This document shows positions 1 to 11,604 of a DNA stretch of 64,000 nt, piece after piece (within the stretch, counting starts at the first letter, position 1; each line of letters starts with the position of its first letter). The translations under genes were made by a program, and so were the position numbers. Below the pieces are notes generated by a model. It did not search any database, had not been told where the DNA came from, and saw only the letters and a program-made list of their open reading frames with translations. The stretch spans positions 796,501 through 860,500 of the forward strand of contig VNWV01000009.1 in the NCBI GenBank assembly GCA_009801085.1, written 5' to 3'. This stretch comes from Lasiodiplodia sp. COLG20. Taxonomy: Eukaryota; Ascomycota; Dothideomycetes; Botryosphaeriales; Botryosphaeriaceae.

Positions 1-2414
1 CAACAGCAGCGCAGCAGTTCTCGGCCTCGACCCCAGACATCCTGTCTGGTACGTTCACAGCAACGCACGTAGACCAAGCTGCTCCTGATCATCGGCCATC
101 CACTCATACTTTCCCTACAGGCGTACCCACAGAGCATACGCCAGCTGTTAGTGAGCTTGCTCCTCTCTCCACGGATGAACCTTCGATTGCGGCCCCCACC
201 GCGCCTTCAGCTACCCTTTCCCATGCCCAGTCCGCCTCTTCAGTGCTACCCGACATGAGCCTGCCAGACTCCACCACCATCTCCCTTCCCAGTCTCGAAT
301 TTGCAGAAAAACACCATGCTGTTGGTGCAATCGGACGCTCGCACATGATGAACGCCCCAACTCCCCTGAGTATGCCCACCGAAGAAAGCGCCCAGGCTGC
401 CCGCGACTCTCTTGCAGCGCGCCAAGCGCATTTCGGCATTGATTTCGAACGGCCCATGTCCTCGATGAACCGCTCCGCCAGTCTTCCCGTTATCGATGAA
501 GTGGCCCGTGCTCAAGTGCTGGACGTGATTGAGGCGGCTAGACCAATCACGCCTGATGGGCTTTACATCTCCCGGAGTCATCCTTTATTGTCTCTTTCCT
601 CTCTACAGACCTACTGTGATCTGTACTTTACACGCTTCAATACGGCTTACCCTCTGATTCACCAGCCAACATTTGACGCTTCTCATGTGGAGACGTTGCT
701 GCTCGTGTCTGTTTTGCTGCTTGGAGCAACATACTGCGAAAAGGACGCTCATCAGATGGCAGTAAGTTGCAAGCTAACTGTACCCACGGAAATCGCGTGT
801 TGCTCACATGACTAGGTCTGCATCCATGACGTCCTCCGACCCCAGATCTTCGCTCATGCCGGGTTCAATGCGAAGCCGGATCTGTGGGTCCTGCAGACGA
901 TTCTGCTGGTGGAGTGCTTTGGAAAAAGCCGCGCTGGCCAGAAACAGCACGACATGGCACACCTCTTCCATGGGCTCCTCATCAATCTCATCCGAAGGAG
1001 CGACTGCCAGACAATCCGCACACTGTTCACGGAAGATTGCTCGGGTGATCTTGACAATGATTGGCGGAAGTGGGCGGAAGCAGAGCAGAAGAAACGGTAA
1101 GCTATTCCAAACTTTCACAAGATCATATGACTGATACTTCTCAGACTCGCTTACCTCTGCTTTCTTTGGGATGTTCAACACGCTGTTTTGTTTTGTCAGT
1201 CTCTCTGCATGTCAGCGTTTGAACTTCGCTCCAACCTACCCTGCAATCAGCAGCTTTGGGAGGCCGACTCTGCAGAGCTTTGGCAACGTCTCCGTAAGAA
1301 GCAAAAGAGCCCCCCGCTCTTTTTGTCCTTGGTCAAGGCCTACCTGACGCCCGGTGCCCCGCCTATTCCACGGAATCTGAATGCTCTCTCTCGACTCCTG
1401 CTTCTCCATGGCCTCATGTCCATCTCGTGGGATATGAAGCGCAGGGACCAGACGTCGCTCGGACTCGTCGGCAAGCACCCAATCGGCGACTGGAAGACGC
1501 GCATGTCGACGTCGTACAACACATGGAAAGCCGACTTCGACGCGTACTGCACCAACTACCTGGACCTCTTCTGCACGCTCCCGGACAACGCGACCAACCC
1601 TCTCCGGCAGGAGTTCGTCACCTGGTCGACGGCCAACGCGGCCGTGTACCACGCGGCGCACGTGCTGCTGAACGCCGAGTTCCTCGACCTGCAGATTTAC
1701 GCGGGGGCGCGCCACATCCTGGGCCGGCCGGTGGGGCGGGCCGACTACGTGCGCTCGCAGCGGGTGGTCAAGCGGTGGGCGAGCGCGCCCGACGAGCTGG
1801 AGCGGCTGCGGGCGGCCAGGGCTGCGCGCCACGCGGCGCTGCTGATCCGCGAGGGCGTCGAGCGGCTGAACGCGTTCGACGCGGGCGGCCTGTTCCACTA
1901 CCCGTGGTGCCTGTACCTCGCGACATTGACGTGCTGGGCGTGGTGGCACGCGCGGCCGCAACCTCCGCAGCCAGCGGCAGCAACGGGCGCCGTCGATGCC
2001 CAGCAGCGGCACCATGACCGCATCGAGGCGGATGCGATGGATCCGGACGCCGAGCTCGAAGACGCGGACATGCCGTCGGACGAGAACGAGGACGAGATGG
2101 TGTGGGATGCCGGGGCGGAGCTGGACGCGCTGGTGGGATGCATGACTTCTGTGCCATCCGCCGCTGCCGCTTCGTCGCCGGCATCTCCGTCGGCTGCCGC
2201 GTCGAGGAGGGAGGACGACCGCGCCGAGCGCCATCTCGAAGCCGTCGCCAAGGCGCTGCGGCCGGCCGTCGTGCGCCGACGGACGAGTGGATTGACGGCG
2301 GTGGTGGCGAGGCACCTGAGCAAGGTGAGGTGGGCGGTCGTGCATGATGGGATGATGGTGTTGAAGGGGCTGGTGCCGTGGCGGATGATCGGGGGCGCGG
2401 ATGGGTTGCCGTAG
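1..2414 (+). CDS. C2H2-type fungal transcription factor, C-terminal part (5'-truncated by window edge)
   Basis: This is the regulatory half of a nuclear transcription factor. The frame is open from base 3 and enters the window without a start codon. Proposed coding segments are 3-48, 121-761, 816-1096 and 1145-2414. The introns are 49-120 (72 nt, stop-free, probable), 762-815 (54 nt) and 1097-1144 (48 nt). The spliced product contains a fungal-specific transcription factor domain (PF04082 type), seen as YCDLYFTRFNTAYPLIHQP, then LLGATYCEKD, the FELRSNLPCNQQLWEADSAE stretch, and a helical C-terminal half. In my recollection this arrangement is typical of proteins carrying an N-terminal C2H2 zinc-finger pair, which would lie upstream of base 1. 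The tail after about 1960 is acidic and Ala/Ser-rich. The target genes cannot be inferred. It converges on the oxygenase gene downstream. Confidence 0.8.
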
Positions 2415-3743
2415 GAATTTTTTTTGCGTCCTTTTCTCTGGTAGTGGTGGTGGTGGTGGTGGTGTTTGAGCTGGGAATACCTGCGTCGATACGAATGTCA
2501 TGTGAAATGTTCACGAAGCGAATTTACTTTCTCGCTACCTAAGCGGATCGTCCGGGCAAGATTAGTGGTGGAGAGAATATGTGCAGTAATGCTGGTGTTG
2601 GATAATTTACACCAGCCACGCTCGACAAAGCGTTATATTACTACGTTCGACGTTGACAGGCATGTAGCTCCTGAGGGCGTCTGGAAAGGAAGGAAGCGGG
2701 TGATCATATAATAGATTGTGAGCCTCTCTTCGCGTTATTGTTTTTTTTGGGGGAGTGGGGATGGTGGAATTGGGGGCGGGGCAGGGACGTGGTTGAAAGC
2801 GAAAGCGAACGGAGGTGCATTGCATTGCAATCTAATGGTCTCTGCGTCGGTTGGGAAGCTTTCAATGCAAGGGCGGCGCAGTAACGGCAAGAAAGATGGG
2901 TAGCACACGAGACGGGGGGGAAAAACAAAGCCACGGACGTCGAGTAGTGACGAGCAAGCGAGCGGGAGAAAATTGACGCGCTCCTTTGGCGCAGGTTTGT
3001 AGTTGTTGTTGCTTCGAGGTGTTTGGCGAGGGCAGCCGTAAGCGGAAATATACGCGCGCCATCTTAATTACAGCAATGAGGGCCGCAATCTAAATAAATG
3101 AAAAAGGGCGGCGCGCGCTTCGAGAACGTCATCGACACTGCGGGCGATTCTTCCGTCCGTGTGTGATCGCCCTTCTATTTCTGCACACCTGTGATGAGGC
3201 TCTTATTTTAGGACCGGTTTTCGTCGATGCCGCCCGTCTTAATGGTTATAATATCTCTATTGTTATGATTATTGCTACGTTCGAAGTTGCACGCTTGGGG
3301 GCGATGAACCTTGCTGTCGTTCCTTGCTTGCTCTCCATCATGGTGGAGAGATGGTGCGGCTCGTGCGAGGCCTGGTCGTTGTGGCTGCACACCTAACCAA
3401 CTACGGAATAACAACGACACGGCATTAGCCGCAGCCGGTCATCCACCACTCCAACCTATGCACGAATATACATTACGCAGGCACTCCAACAGCACAGTAT
3501 CGTGGAACAACAAAGCCGGCTGGAGGGATGCCACATCTCTGCCCTCTCCAGGGCTTCTTCACCATGGCTTTCAGTCCACGTGGGCCAGCTCACAATCTGT
3601 TATCACTGAACAAGGGTCCCTTGCTGATGCATTGAGCACCGAATGCATATGCTTCGTATTTTCGAAACTGCATACAATTAAGATGGATGCGCAAAGTCTC
3701 GACCCAGCCGCAAGAATGTTAAAGAGAAAAAACAAGGAAAGCC
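2415..3743. other. Gene-free interval between convergent genes
   Basis: This 1.3 kb lies between the 3' ends of the transcription factor and the 2OG oxygenase. It holds a (GGT)n run at about 2444-2464 just after the stop codon, and otherwise only short, compositionally unconvincing ORFs. I see no RNA gene or mobile element. Confidence 0.6.
2444..2464. repeat. GGT/TGG trinucleotide microsatellite
   Basis: About seven uninterrupted GGT units lie roughly 30 bp after the transcription factor stop codon, probably in its 3' UTR. Confidence 0.9.
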
Positions 3744-5046
3744 TCAAGCCACTGCCACGGCCGGGGCGCTCTTCAAGCTGGCAGCCTTTGCCCTCTTCTC
3801 CTCTTCCTCCTTCTTGCGCATCTCCTCCTTCCACTTCTCGGCGCGGCCATAGCTCTCCCGGTAGCTGCCGCCCACAGCCTCCTCGACGGTAATGGGCGGG
3901 TATTTGGGCGCCTCGGCCTCGCTCTGGCGGCAGTTTGGCAGGCACTCGATGACGTAGTCCGGGTTGCCGCTGAAGAAGACGGGGATGCTGTACCGCTCCT
4001 TACCCGACTTGTTGATGACGCGGTGCGTGTTGGAGATGTACTTGTCGTTGGTCCAGCGCATCATGAGGTTGCCTACAACGAGGAAGAAGTCAGTGATGAT
4101 ATTTTTCCGTGGGGGGGATGAAGGACGTACCAAGGTTTACGACAAAGGCACCCTTTACGGGCATGACCTGCAGGATAAATCAGCATCGACATAGAGGGAG
4201 TGGTGCAGGGGGTTCACGCACATCAAACCACTGCTCCACTTCTTTGTCCCAAACTTGCAGGCCATCCACCTCATCCTGCAGCAGCAGCGTTACGGCGCCA
4301 AAATCCGTGTGCGCACCAATGCCTCTCTGCAGCTTCTCGGCGCCATCACCCTTCTCGGTTGGCGGGTAGTGGAGCAGCCGCATCGTCGCCACGGCATCGG
4401 TCGCAAATTCGCGGAAGTGGTCCTCGGAGAGATCGAGACACAGCGCGATGACTTTCAGAATCTCTTTTGCCAGCGCTACAACGGCATAATAATAGTCCAT
4501 GCACGTGCTTCTGAAGTCGTCAACACCGGGGAAAGTTTCAGGTGATGGCCACTGGTTGGGCCCCGAGTTGAGCTTTTTGTTGACAAAGTATCTGAGGCAA
4601 TGGTTAGTCGACTTCTCCCCAGGGTGAAGCAGACACTCACGGGTGCGTGACAGGGATCTCATCGCCAACGTAGAAGCCTTCTTTGAGTTCGGGAAGCGTG
4701 CCTTCTTCCAGGATTTGTGAGCGTAGCAACTCATAGCCTCGATTCCAAGTGTTGAGTTCTGTGGAATTGATTAGTAATAGGTTCTTCTCTGTATAGTTTT
4801 TCCCCCACCTTTTCCGACTTTCTTTTTCTCTTCTAGCGGTAGGTCAAAAAACTTCTTGTTCCATGCCATCATGCGCTCCTGGAGCTCAATGGAAACAGTG
4901 TGATTTGTGATTTGGAAGAAGCCATTGTGCAAGCAGCAATCGCGCACTTGACTGACAAAGGCTTGTTTCTTTACCGGGTCCGAGTCGTAGAAGGCAGCGA
5001 AATCAAGAAGCGGGGGACTGCGAGAAGTGTTTGGCTCACCCGCCAT
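3744..5046 (-). CDS. 2-oxoglutarate/Fe(II)-dependent dioxygenase, isopenicillin-N-synthase-like
   Basis: Non-heme iron dioxygenase of the 2OG-FeII_Oxy superfamily with a DIOX_N-type N-terminus. It is expected to be cytosolic and to hydroxylate, desaturate or cyclise a small molecule; the substrate is unknown. Five exons on the minus strand: 5046-4809, 4758-4641, 4591-4222, 4167-4131 (37 nt) and 4072-3744, giving 363 aa. All introns are 49-58 nt GT-AG. The iron ligands are the HTD motif (H213, D215) and H271 in NTHRV. R281-Y-S283 binds 2OG. The N-terminus [11 protein letters not shown] and the NGFFQITNH motif match family members. The C-terminus adds a charged KEEEEKR tail. It is divergent from an MFS transporter across a 707-bp interval containing GATA motifs, so transporter and oxygenase may be co-regulated. 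Confidence 0.9.
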
Positions 5047-5753
5047 GACGAAGGTAGTGCTAATGGAGTGGTGGGTTGCCTTTTCGGGAAGCTAAATAAT
5101 GATGACGGGTGCAGAGACTGCAGTGTGAAGTCGAAATGATATATCAGGTTCCGAATTCCACTTTGGGAAGCGAGCAACCAGGGTCCTCGGCGGGGATGTC
5201 GCACCACTCTAGCTCCACTGTGCCGCTTAGTCACGACGGCACGACCCCTCCGCCCTACTTCCCCGCACGCTAGCGAAGAGTGGGAGGACGCCCCCATTCT
5301 TGATAAGCCGAGCGACGGCATCTCGACCAGGGAACCACAATCGGCTATCGCCCGCCCCGATAAGCGCTGCCAGTATCACCGTCAACTGAATTACTGTGGG
5401 AAGCGCGTATCAGAAAGGTTAGCAAAAGATTGACGTCTTCTTCATGGCTGTGGCTGGCGAGCTGCTGCGGAAATGTCGGATGTGCTGAATGCAGCCCGTC
5501 ATGGCATTGGCTGCATCTCAAGCAAGTAGTACCAGGCTAACCGTTTTGGGCAACATGCCTGTAGCGCGCCTCAGAACGGCTGCCGTTGGCCATCTCCAAG
5601 ACTTGGCTGTGTGAGCATGGGGAAGCGTGTCATACTGAACCGTTATACATATCCCACCGACCTGTGCTCCCAGGCGACTGAAGTCGAGGACTCTTGGATT
5701 TCGCCGTCCTTCACTTCCCACTTCCCACATCACTTCCACCCAGCCCGACCGCA
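5047..5753. promoter_or_regulatory. Shared upstream region of oxygenase and MFS transporter, with GATA motifs
   Basis: This 707-bp interval separates two divergent starts. It carries three HGATAR-type motifs within about 65 bp: TGATAA at 5301-5306, CGATAG on the minus strand at 5344-5349, and CGATAA at 5358-5363. Fungal GATA factors of the AreA/SreA type bind such motifs. Function here is inference from motif clustering only. Confidence 0.4.
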
Positions 5754-7529
5754 ATGTCGTCCGACGACATCAAAGAGGAGAAAGGCCACGAGCCGACATC
5801 CAACGCCCTCGCTCAAACCACGTCTTACGGCGAGGGCAAGGTGCAGGACATCGATGACCCTACTATCCGCGATTTTTACGGCAATTGCTTGAGCGACTCG
5901 TACAGGTTGAAGTCTGAGCTCGTCAGCAAACACCTGACGGAAATAGGGATGGGGAAGTGAGTAGCAGCATCGTGCGAGTCCATCAGCATGCTCACAAATT
6001 GCAGGTACCAATGGCTTCTCTTCGTCGTCACCGGCTTCGGATGGATCGCAGACAACTTCTGGTCGCAAGGAATTTCGACTGTGCAGCCGGCCATGGCCAT
6101 GGAGTTCAGCGACATTAGCAAGCGGTCCTACAGCAGCGTCGCTTACTACGTCGGCCTGATCCTGGGTGCCTCCTTTTGGGGCATCTCGGCCGACTTCATC
6201 GGGCGCAAGCCCGCCTTCAACGCCACCATCATGATTGGCGGCATTTTCGGCTGTGCCGTGGCTGGCTCTCAGAACTTCATTGCCTTCTCCGCCATTTGGG
6301 CCGTCATCGGCACTGCTGCTGGCGGCAACGTTCCCGTCGACTCGATGATTTTCCTCGAGTTCGTGCCTGGCAGCCATCAGTGGCTGCTGACGGCCCTGTC
6401 GGCGTGGTGGAACTTCGGCCAGGTCATCGTCTCGCTGATCGGATGGGTCTTCCTTGCCAACTACTCGTGTCCGTCCGGATCCGACTATACCACGTGCTCT
6501 AGGAGCGACAACATGGGTTGGTATGTGTTTCTCCACCCTTCCCCTGGCCATTCCAGAACTGATGGTAACCGAAAAACAGGCGCTATACCATGATCACGCT
6601 CGGCGCCCTTGCCATGGCCTTTGGCATTATTCGCATATTCGTCTTCAAGATGCCGGAAAGCCCGCGGTACCTGCTGTCCAAGGGGCGAGATGCCGAAGCG
6701 GTCGAGGCGGTCAACTACATTGCGCGTTACAACGGCAAGCCTGAGACACTGACGCTGGCCATGCTCCACGACATCGACGTGACGCTTGGCCTGGCGACAA
6801 CCGACGAGGACGCGAAGAAGGGCTTGTCGCGCCGCGAGATCATCCGAGAGAATCTCAAGGACTACAAGGGCGTCAACTACAAGAACCTGTTCGCAACCCG
6901 CAAGTTCGCCCTGCACACCACCCTGACCTGGTTGATCTGGCTGACCATCGGTACGTTCCGCCTTCATCTCTTCCTTCTCCTCCTTAGAGACTGACAAGCC
7001 CGCAGGCATCGCCTACCCTCTCTACTTCGGCTTCCTCCCCTCCTACCTCGAAACCAAGTTCAGCGCTGCGACGTCGCTGTCCAAAACGTACCGCAACTAC
7101 TGCATCGTCTCGTCGGTCGGCATCCTCGGCCCCATCAGCGCCGGCTTCCTCGTCGAGACGCCGCGGTTCGGGCGGCGGTGGATGATGGGGCTCTCGGCCA
7201 TCCTGACGGGCGTCTTCCTCTTCGCCTACACGGCGGCCCGCACCGAGACGCAGGACCTGGCCTTCCAGTGCGTGACGGGCATCCTGGGCAACTTCGAGTA
7301 CGCCGTCATGTACGCCTTCACGCCCGAGAGCTTCCCCGGCCCGCTGCGGGGCACCGGCACCGGCACCGCCGCCACGCTGCTGCGGTTCGGCGGCCTGGTG
7401 GCCAGCTTGGTGAGCGCCAACGTCGGCTTCTCGACCGTGCCCATTTATGTCAGTGCCGCGCTATGGGTTGCTGTGGGCGTTGTGTGCTTCGGCTTGCCGT
7501 TTGAGACGCACGGTCATGCAGCTGTCTGA
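5754..7529 (+). CDS. MFS transporter, sugar/organic-anion (SV2-like) type
   Basis: Twelve-helix major facilitator predicted at a membrane, carrying a small solute with protons. Four exons: 5754-5956, 6005-6520, 6580-6950 and 7006-7529, giving 537 aa. Introns are 48, 59 and 55 nt. Visible signatures: FGWIADNFW at the first helix, WGISADFIGRKPAFN (motif A, loop 2-3), KMPESPRYLLSKGRDAEA (the PESPRYL signature of sugar-porter/SV2-like carriers before the central loop), and EYAVMYAFTPESFPGPLRGTG in the C-terminal half. In family terms it resembles the fungal metabolite-transport proteins related to SV2 more than hexose permeases. The ATG follows a CT-rich leader and is the first in frame. The divergent oxygenase neighbour suggests import or export of that enzyme's substrate or product. 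Confidence 0.9.
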
Positions 7530-7874
7530 AGTGGGGGACCGGAATGGGTGGAGGTGACGGTGTATTCTTAGTAAGGCTGGATCGTAACATTTCAAGTGTA
7601 CGGACTTCAACCGTTGATGGACGGGATGTGAGATCGGTACGCTAAGTGTTGTAGCGTCCAATCCAACCACAATGGGAAGGTAGCACCGGTAAATAATGAC
7701 CAATGCATATCTTGGAAGAGAAATCTATTGCCCTATTGTATGTGTGCAGTCTTGTGTATCTAAACATCTGAAATCAGCGAAGCTATAGTCTAATACAGGT
7801 CATCAAAATCTTTACGTCTTAACATGCGTGCCAGCGGGGAAAAAAAATACACAGGATATCTCAAACAGACCGTC
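7530..7874. other. Short convergent intergenic region
   Basis: This 345 bp contains the 3' UTRs of the MFS transporter and the F-box gene. Nothing else is seen. Confidence 0.6.
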
Positions 7875-9410
7875 TCACCGAATCTGGAAAAGCACCCTCT
7901 CCTTCTCCCAAAACTCCGGCGTCATAAACAACCGCCAGGGCAACTGTTGCCCCGTCCACTTATCCTCCCTGTCCACGACCAGATGCCTCGCCGGGCCCGG
8001 AGTATCGCCGTACTCCAAGAACGGCGACCTCTCGCCGTCGCCGTCGCCGTCGCGCGCGTCGTCCAGACTCATTCCCTCGGCTACTTCCTCGTCCTCTTCG
8101 TCGTCCGGCAGCACCTCGAAGCGCTTGCACAGCACGCCGACCAAGCTCGGATGCCGCGCCTCCGCCGCGTACCGCATCGCCGTGCGCCAGCAGGAATCGC
8201 GCACCGCGCCATCCTCAAGCACGAGGTACTCGAGCGTCTCGCAGCGGCGCAAGATGGGGACGAGCACATCGCGGCGGCAGTCGAGGTGGAGCAGGTGCAG
8301 GCCCTTGAGCTTCGGCGGTGCAACGTCCAAGAACACTTCAGCCAGGAAGCAGTCCAGGTTGCTCGTGCGGCCCCTGGCGGCGCCCAGCCGCAGCACTTCG
8401 AGGTTCGGGAGGAGCGAGAGGAAGTGGGGGTTGGATTGCAGCGCGTCGTCCGTTGCCACCGCATCGCCCGCAGCTCCTCCTCCGGCCTCCTGGTCCCCCC
8501 CGATGACGACGGTCCGCAGCGGGAGATTCACGAAGAGCGTCAGAACGCGCAAGTTGGTCAGGGGGGCGCGCAGCTGCTCTGCCATGCTCAAGTCCGACAG
8601 CACGAGCGCGCTCGGCGGCAGCCCGCCCTCAACCTCGAGCTCATCGATGGCCGCGGCGCCGGCGCCAGCGGCCGCAATGGCCACGAGGGCCGTCTCGAAG
8701 GCGTAGGTGCCTGGCAGGAGCGGAGCACCCTGCTGCTGGCCGCGGCTGCCGCACGCAATGTAGGCGGGCCAGCCGAGCTCGCGGCCCAGACGCTGGAAGC
8801 CCCAGCAGCCGCGCGGCTCGTTGCGCACGCGCAGGGCGCGCAGGTTCGGCAGGCGCAGCAGGGCCTCGGTCAGCAGCTCGACGTCGAGGTTCTGGCGGCG
8901 GCAGCGGGCCTGGGCGTTGAGGAAGACGGTCAGGGCGGCGCGGCGGAAGGGGCAGGGCACGTGGAAGGGGCTGGTCGGGTTGTGCATGGCGTTGCGGTCG
9001 CGCTGCTGCTCGAACGGCAGCAGGCTGAGGTCCAGCCGGCGCACGGCGGGCCCCAGGTCGGCATGCTGCGCGAGCGCAACGAGCCCCTTCAGGCTGTGCT
9101 CGGTGAACAGATGGCGGCGGCGGGCGAAATGGGCGTCGAGGAAAGTGTGGTGCGTCTTGGCGTGCAGCTGCCGGCACGCGAGGCGTAGCGACAGCTGGTC
9201 TGGCGAGTCGACGTACCGAGCGATCTCCTGGATCAGCTCGGTGGGCAGCGCGGGAAGGCTGGGCGAGGCCATGGCCGGGGTGTCGCGCTGCTGACTGGCT
9301 GGAAAGTCCGGCTCTCCGTCGTGACGTCCGGCGGTTGGGAATCTGGGGATCGGATGCGCTTCCGGACCCTGAAGATCCGGGGTCGGGTGGTCGAACGAAA
9401 AAGCAGGCAA
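7875..9410 (-). CDS. F-box domain protein
   Basis: Single-exon gene, 511 aa from the first ATG. A start at 9272 (methionine 47, MASPSLPALPTEL) would give 465 aa and begins right before the domain, so it is at least as likely. The F-box reads LPALPTELIQEIARYVDSPD (residues about 52-71), followed by QLSLRLACRQLHAKTHH. F-box proteins bind Skp1 in SCF ubiquitin ligases and present a target through the C-terminal part. Here that part contains leucine-rich segments (LRALRVRNEP, NLRVLTLFVNLPL, LLPNLEVLRLG, LKGLHLLHLDC) that look like irregular leucine-rich repeats. An acidic stretch, PDDEEDEEVAEG, lies near the C-terminus. The coding region is very GC-rich, which produces long antisense shadow frames. 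Target unknown. Confidence 0.85.
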   Translation of the reverse strand: MPAFSFDHPTPDLQGPEAHPIPRFPTAGRHDGEPDFPASQQRDTPAMASPSLPALPTELIQEIARYVDSPDQLSLRLACRQLHAKTHHTFLDAHFARRRHLFTEHSLKGLVALAQHADLGPAVRRLDLSLLPFEQQRDRNAMHNPTSPFHVPCPFRRAALTVFLNAQARCRRQNLDVELLTEALLRLPNLRALRVRNEPRGCWGFQRLGRELGWPAYIACGSRGQQQGAPLLPGTYAFETALVAIAAAGAGAAAIDELEVEGGLPPSALVLSDLSMAEQLRAPLTNLRVLTLFVNLPLRTVVIGGDQEAGGGAAGDAVATDDALQSNPHFLSLLPNLEVLRLGAARGRTSNLDCFLAEVFLDVAPPKLKGLHLLHLDCRRDVLVPILRRCETLEYLVLEDGAVRDSCWRTAMRYAAEARHPSLVGVLCKRFEVLPDDEEDEEVAEGMSLDDARDGDGDGERSPFLEYGDTPGPARHLVVDREDKWTGQQLPWRLFMTPEFWEKERVLFQIR

Positions 9411-10434
9411 CGGCGGCTAAGCTTTGCGCGCAATAATTATGCGACACCGACTTGTTCCTCCAGCAGCGTGTCCACGATAAGGAGACGAGAATCGCCTTTA
9501 AAAAAGGCAGCGCCGGGGCACAGATCTCCACGTGCCATTCCACGTGATCAGGACTTCTCCCCGTTTGCGGCCCGTCTGCGATCCGGCTTGTCGACCGGAT
9601 GTACGACAGGGATGTGCTGCCTTCCTATTCTGTACACATGTGAAACACGTCTTTTCTCAACCTCCCTCGGCCGCCAGAACCGCTGCAGAGCCCATTCATG
9701 ATTCACTTATGTCGTGCCCTGACTATGTTTCCAGCACTGAAGACGACTGTTGATGCCTTGCTGCCTCGATGCCTCACCTCAAGGCGATACTGCAGCCTCC
9801 TTCATTCAAGTTAAGCGCTGACTGGTTCAAATCAATCCAAGACATTGAATCTACTTCTCTATAATCGTCGCTTTCTTTCGTAGACCCCCGGCCAAGCGCC
9901 GCGGAGCATCTTGACTTTGTTCACTTCCTACGCGAGCTTTTATTTCACGCTCAAACACTTCAATATATTTTTAATCTACCAGCTAAAGATCTATAGCTCG
10001 AATCCTCGAATATTAAAGCAAGATCTTAAAGACGAAATGAGAATGGTTGAAAATGTCGGAGGACATCTTACCACAAGGACAGTATTCTGTTAGTAGTTCA
10101 ATGACTCCCTGCACTTCACTAAAAAAAAATTAATATCCCATAAAACCTCTTGAAAAGCCACCACCGCCAAACCTGAATCTGTCATTCAATTTTCGATATT
10201 CCAGCATTCCTTTCGGTTAAGTAGAGTTGTCCTATCACCATGACTGGCGTGATGTTGCGGCCCCCACAGATCCATTTGGAGCTAGTACTTAGCTAAAAAT
10301 ACATCTCGGGCGTCGCAGGAAACGCGCTTAAAACAGCCTCATCTCCCGTTCCCGCCTCATCGCGGGAGCATCCGTACTTTACTTTCCTCCTTCCTCTCAA
10401 CGAAGGAGAAAAACAACCTTCTCATTCAGCAGCC
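9411..10434. other. Intergenic region with AT-rich segment
   Basis: Divergent interval of 1.0 kb. The part from about 9840 to 10200 is clearly AT-richer than the flanking genes and contains no credible ORF. It could be decayed repeat DNA. The last 100 bp is a CT-rich leader for the downstream membrane protein. Confidence 0.5.
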
Positions 10435-11604
10435 ATGTTATATCTTCGTGGCTTCGACAATCCCTGGCCCAAAGCGGTAAAAAGATATGGCTCGCCGCTA
10501 ATGTACATGTTCCTGTTGTTCCTTGGCTGTCTACCGACCCTCATCTTATTCTTCGGCTCGTTTTTGTCCCTGGTTCAGCTGATCCGGCGGCGTACGTGGT
10601 ATCTCTGGGGCGTCGTTGTCGCCGGACCGCTGATTGCCTGGGGACTGTTCTATCTTCAGAGCACACAGGTGGAGATGGACGCCTGGGCCAGAGACCGGGT
10701 CAAATATCCAGACATCTCCTTCATTGAGTAAGCGACCTTTCTCCTTCCATGCCTGGTCTCTCTTCATCTTCATCGGAGACAAATACAGTTAGAGCCAGGC
10801 CACTCACTCTAAGATCCGGAAAACAGCATTGGCGCCTCTCTCCTCGCTCAAGCCCTCTTTGCCACTCTCATACGCCTCGCCTGGTCCGTCCTCCCGACTG
10901 CAGCCTCAACCTCCCTCTCTATCGCCAACGAGGAGCGCCGCAAGGTCTTGCGCGACCGCCGCGTGGGTTATTACCTACTCGTCCCGCACGTGCTTATCGC
11001 TGTCGTCGCAACCTATTGGGCCCCACGAGCCTCGTCCTTCACGCCGTTCCTGCAGCTCCCCTTTTGCGCTTATCTCGCCTTTGTCGCACGGGAGTATCGG
11101 AGGTTGGCGCGGGAGGAGTGGGGTGTTTGCGAGGAGGAAGAGGAAGATAGAAGAAGACGGCCGAGTGGGAGGTTGTTTGATGCGTTGGTTGTTGCTGCGG
11201 GTGGTTTGACGGTGAGTCGGAGGCTTCTTTCCTTCTTTCTTTTCTTTTCTTTTCTGCAAAAATTGGCTGTTGAAAACCGAAACGGTGGTGAGTATCAACT
11301 GACCTATGCCGCAGGTACGGTCTATCTTAGGCATCATCGCGGTCGTCATTGGTATCTACACGAGAGAGGCTTTCTATGCCGTGGCCCTTGTGTGGGCCAT
11401 CATCTGTGATGACATTGTCATATTCTGTGAGCCCTCCTACCTTTTTTACCCTGATCCTTAGATCACGCACTGACAAGAGCTCCCATAGTGTGTTTCAGAG
11501 TGTTTTGGGCCGCTCATCCTGGGTGGTATTTGCCACCGCAGCTTCGTGGGCTGGTATTTAACAAGAAAGCCAGGAAATCGTTCGCTTCTATTGAGCTGGA
11601 ATAG
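10435..11604 (+). CDS. Multi-pass membrane protein of unknown function
   Basis: Four exons: 10435-10727, 10827-11211, 11315-11426 and 11489-11604, giving 301 aa. Introns are 99, 103 and 62 nt. About five to six hydrophobic segments are visible: MYMFLLFLGCLPTLILFFGS, WGVVVAGPLIAWGLFYL, a segment around ASLLAQALFATLIRLAW, YLLVPHVLIAVVATYW, LFDALVVAAGGLTV running into SILGIIAVVIGIYT, and AFYAVALVWAIICDDIVIFL. A charged EEEEEDRRRRPSGR loop lies between helices. The C-terminus is basic (NKKARKSF). I recognise no family and assign no function. The frame is kept across all three GT-AG introns, which supports a real gene. Confidence 0.75.

Noticed and set aside
1236..2501. 421-codon minus-strand open frame
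   Set aside because: Antisense to the transcription factor; Arg/Pro/His-rich with no motif.
3311..3892. 193-codon plus-strand ORF
   Set aside because: Its 3' third is antisense to the oxygenase last exon and the rest is low-complexity Ser/Pro sequence.
7824..9188. 454-codon plus-strand open frame
   Set aside because: Antisense shadow of the F-box gene; the opposite strand has an F-box and leucine-rich segments.
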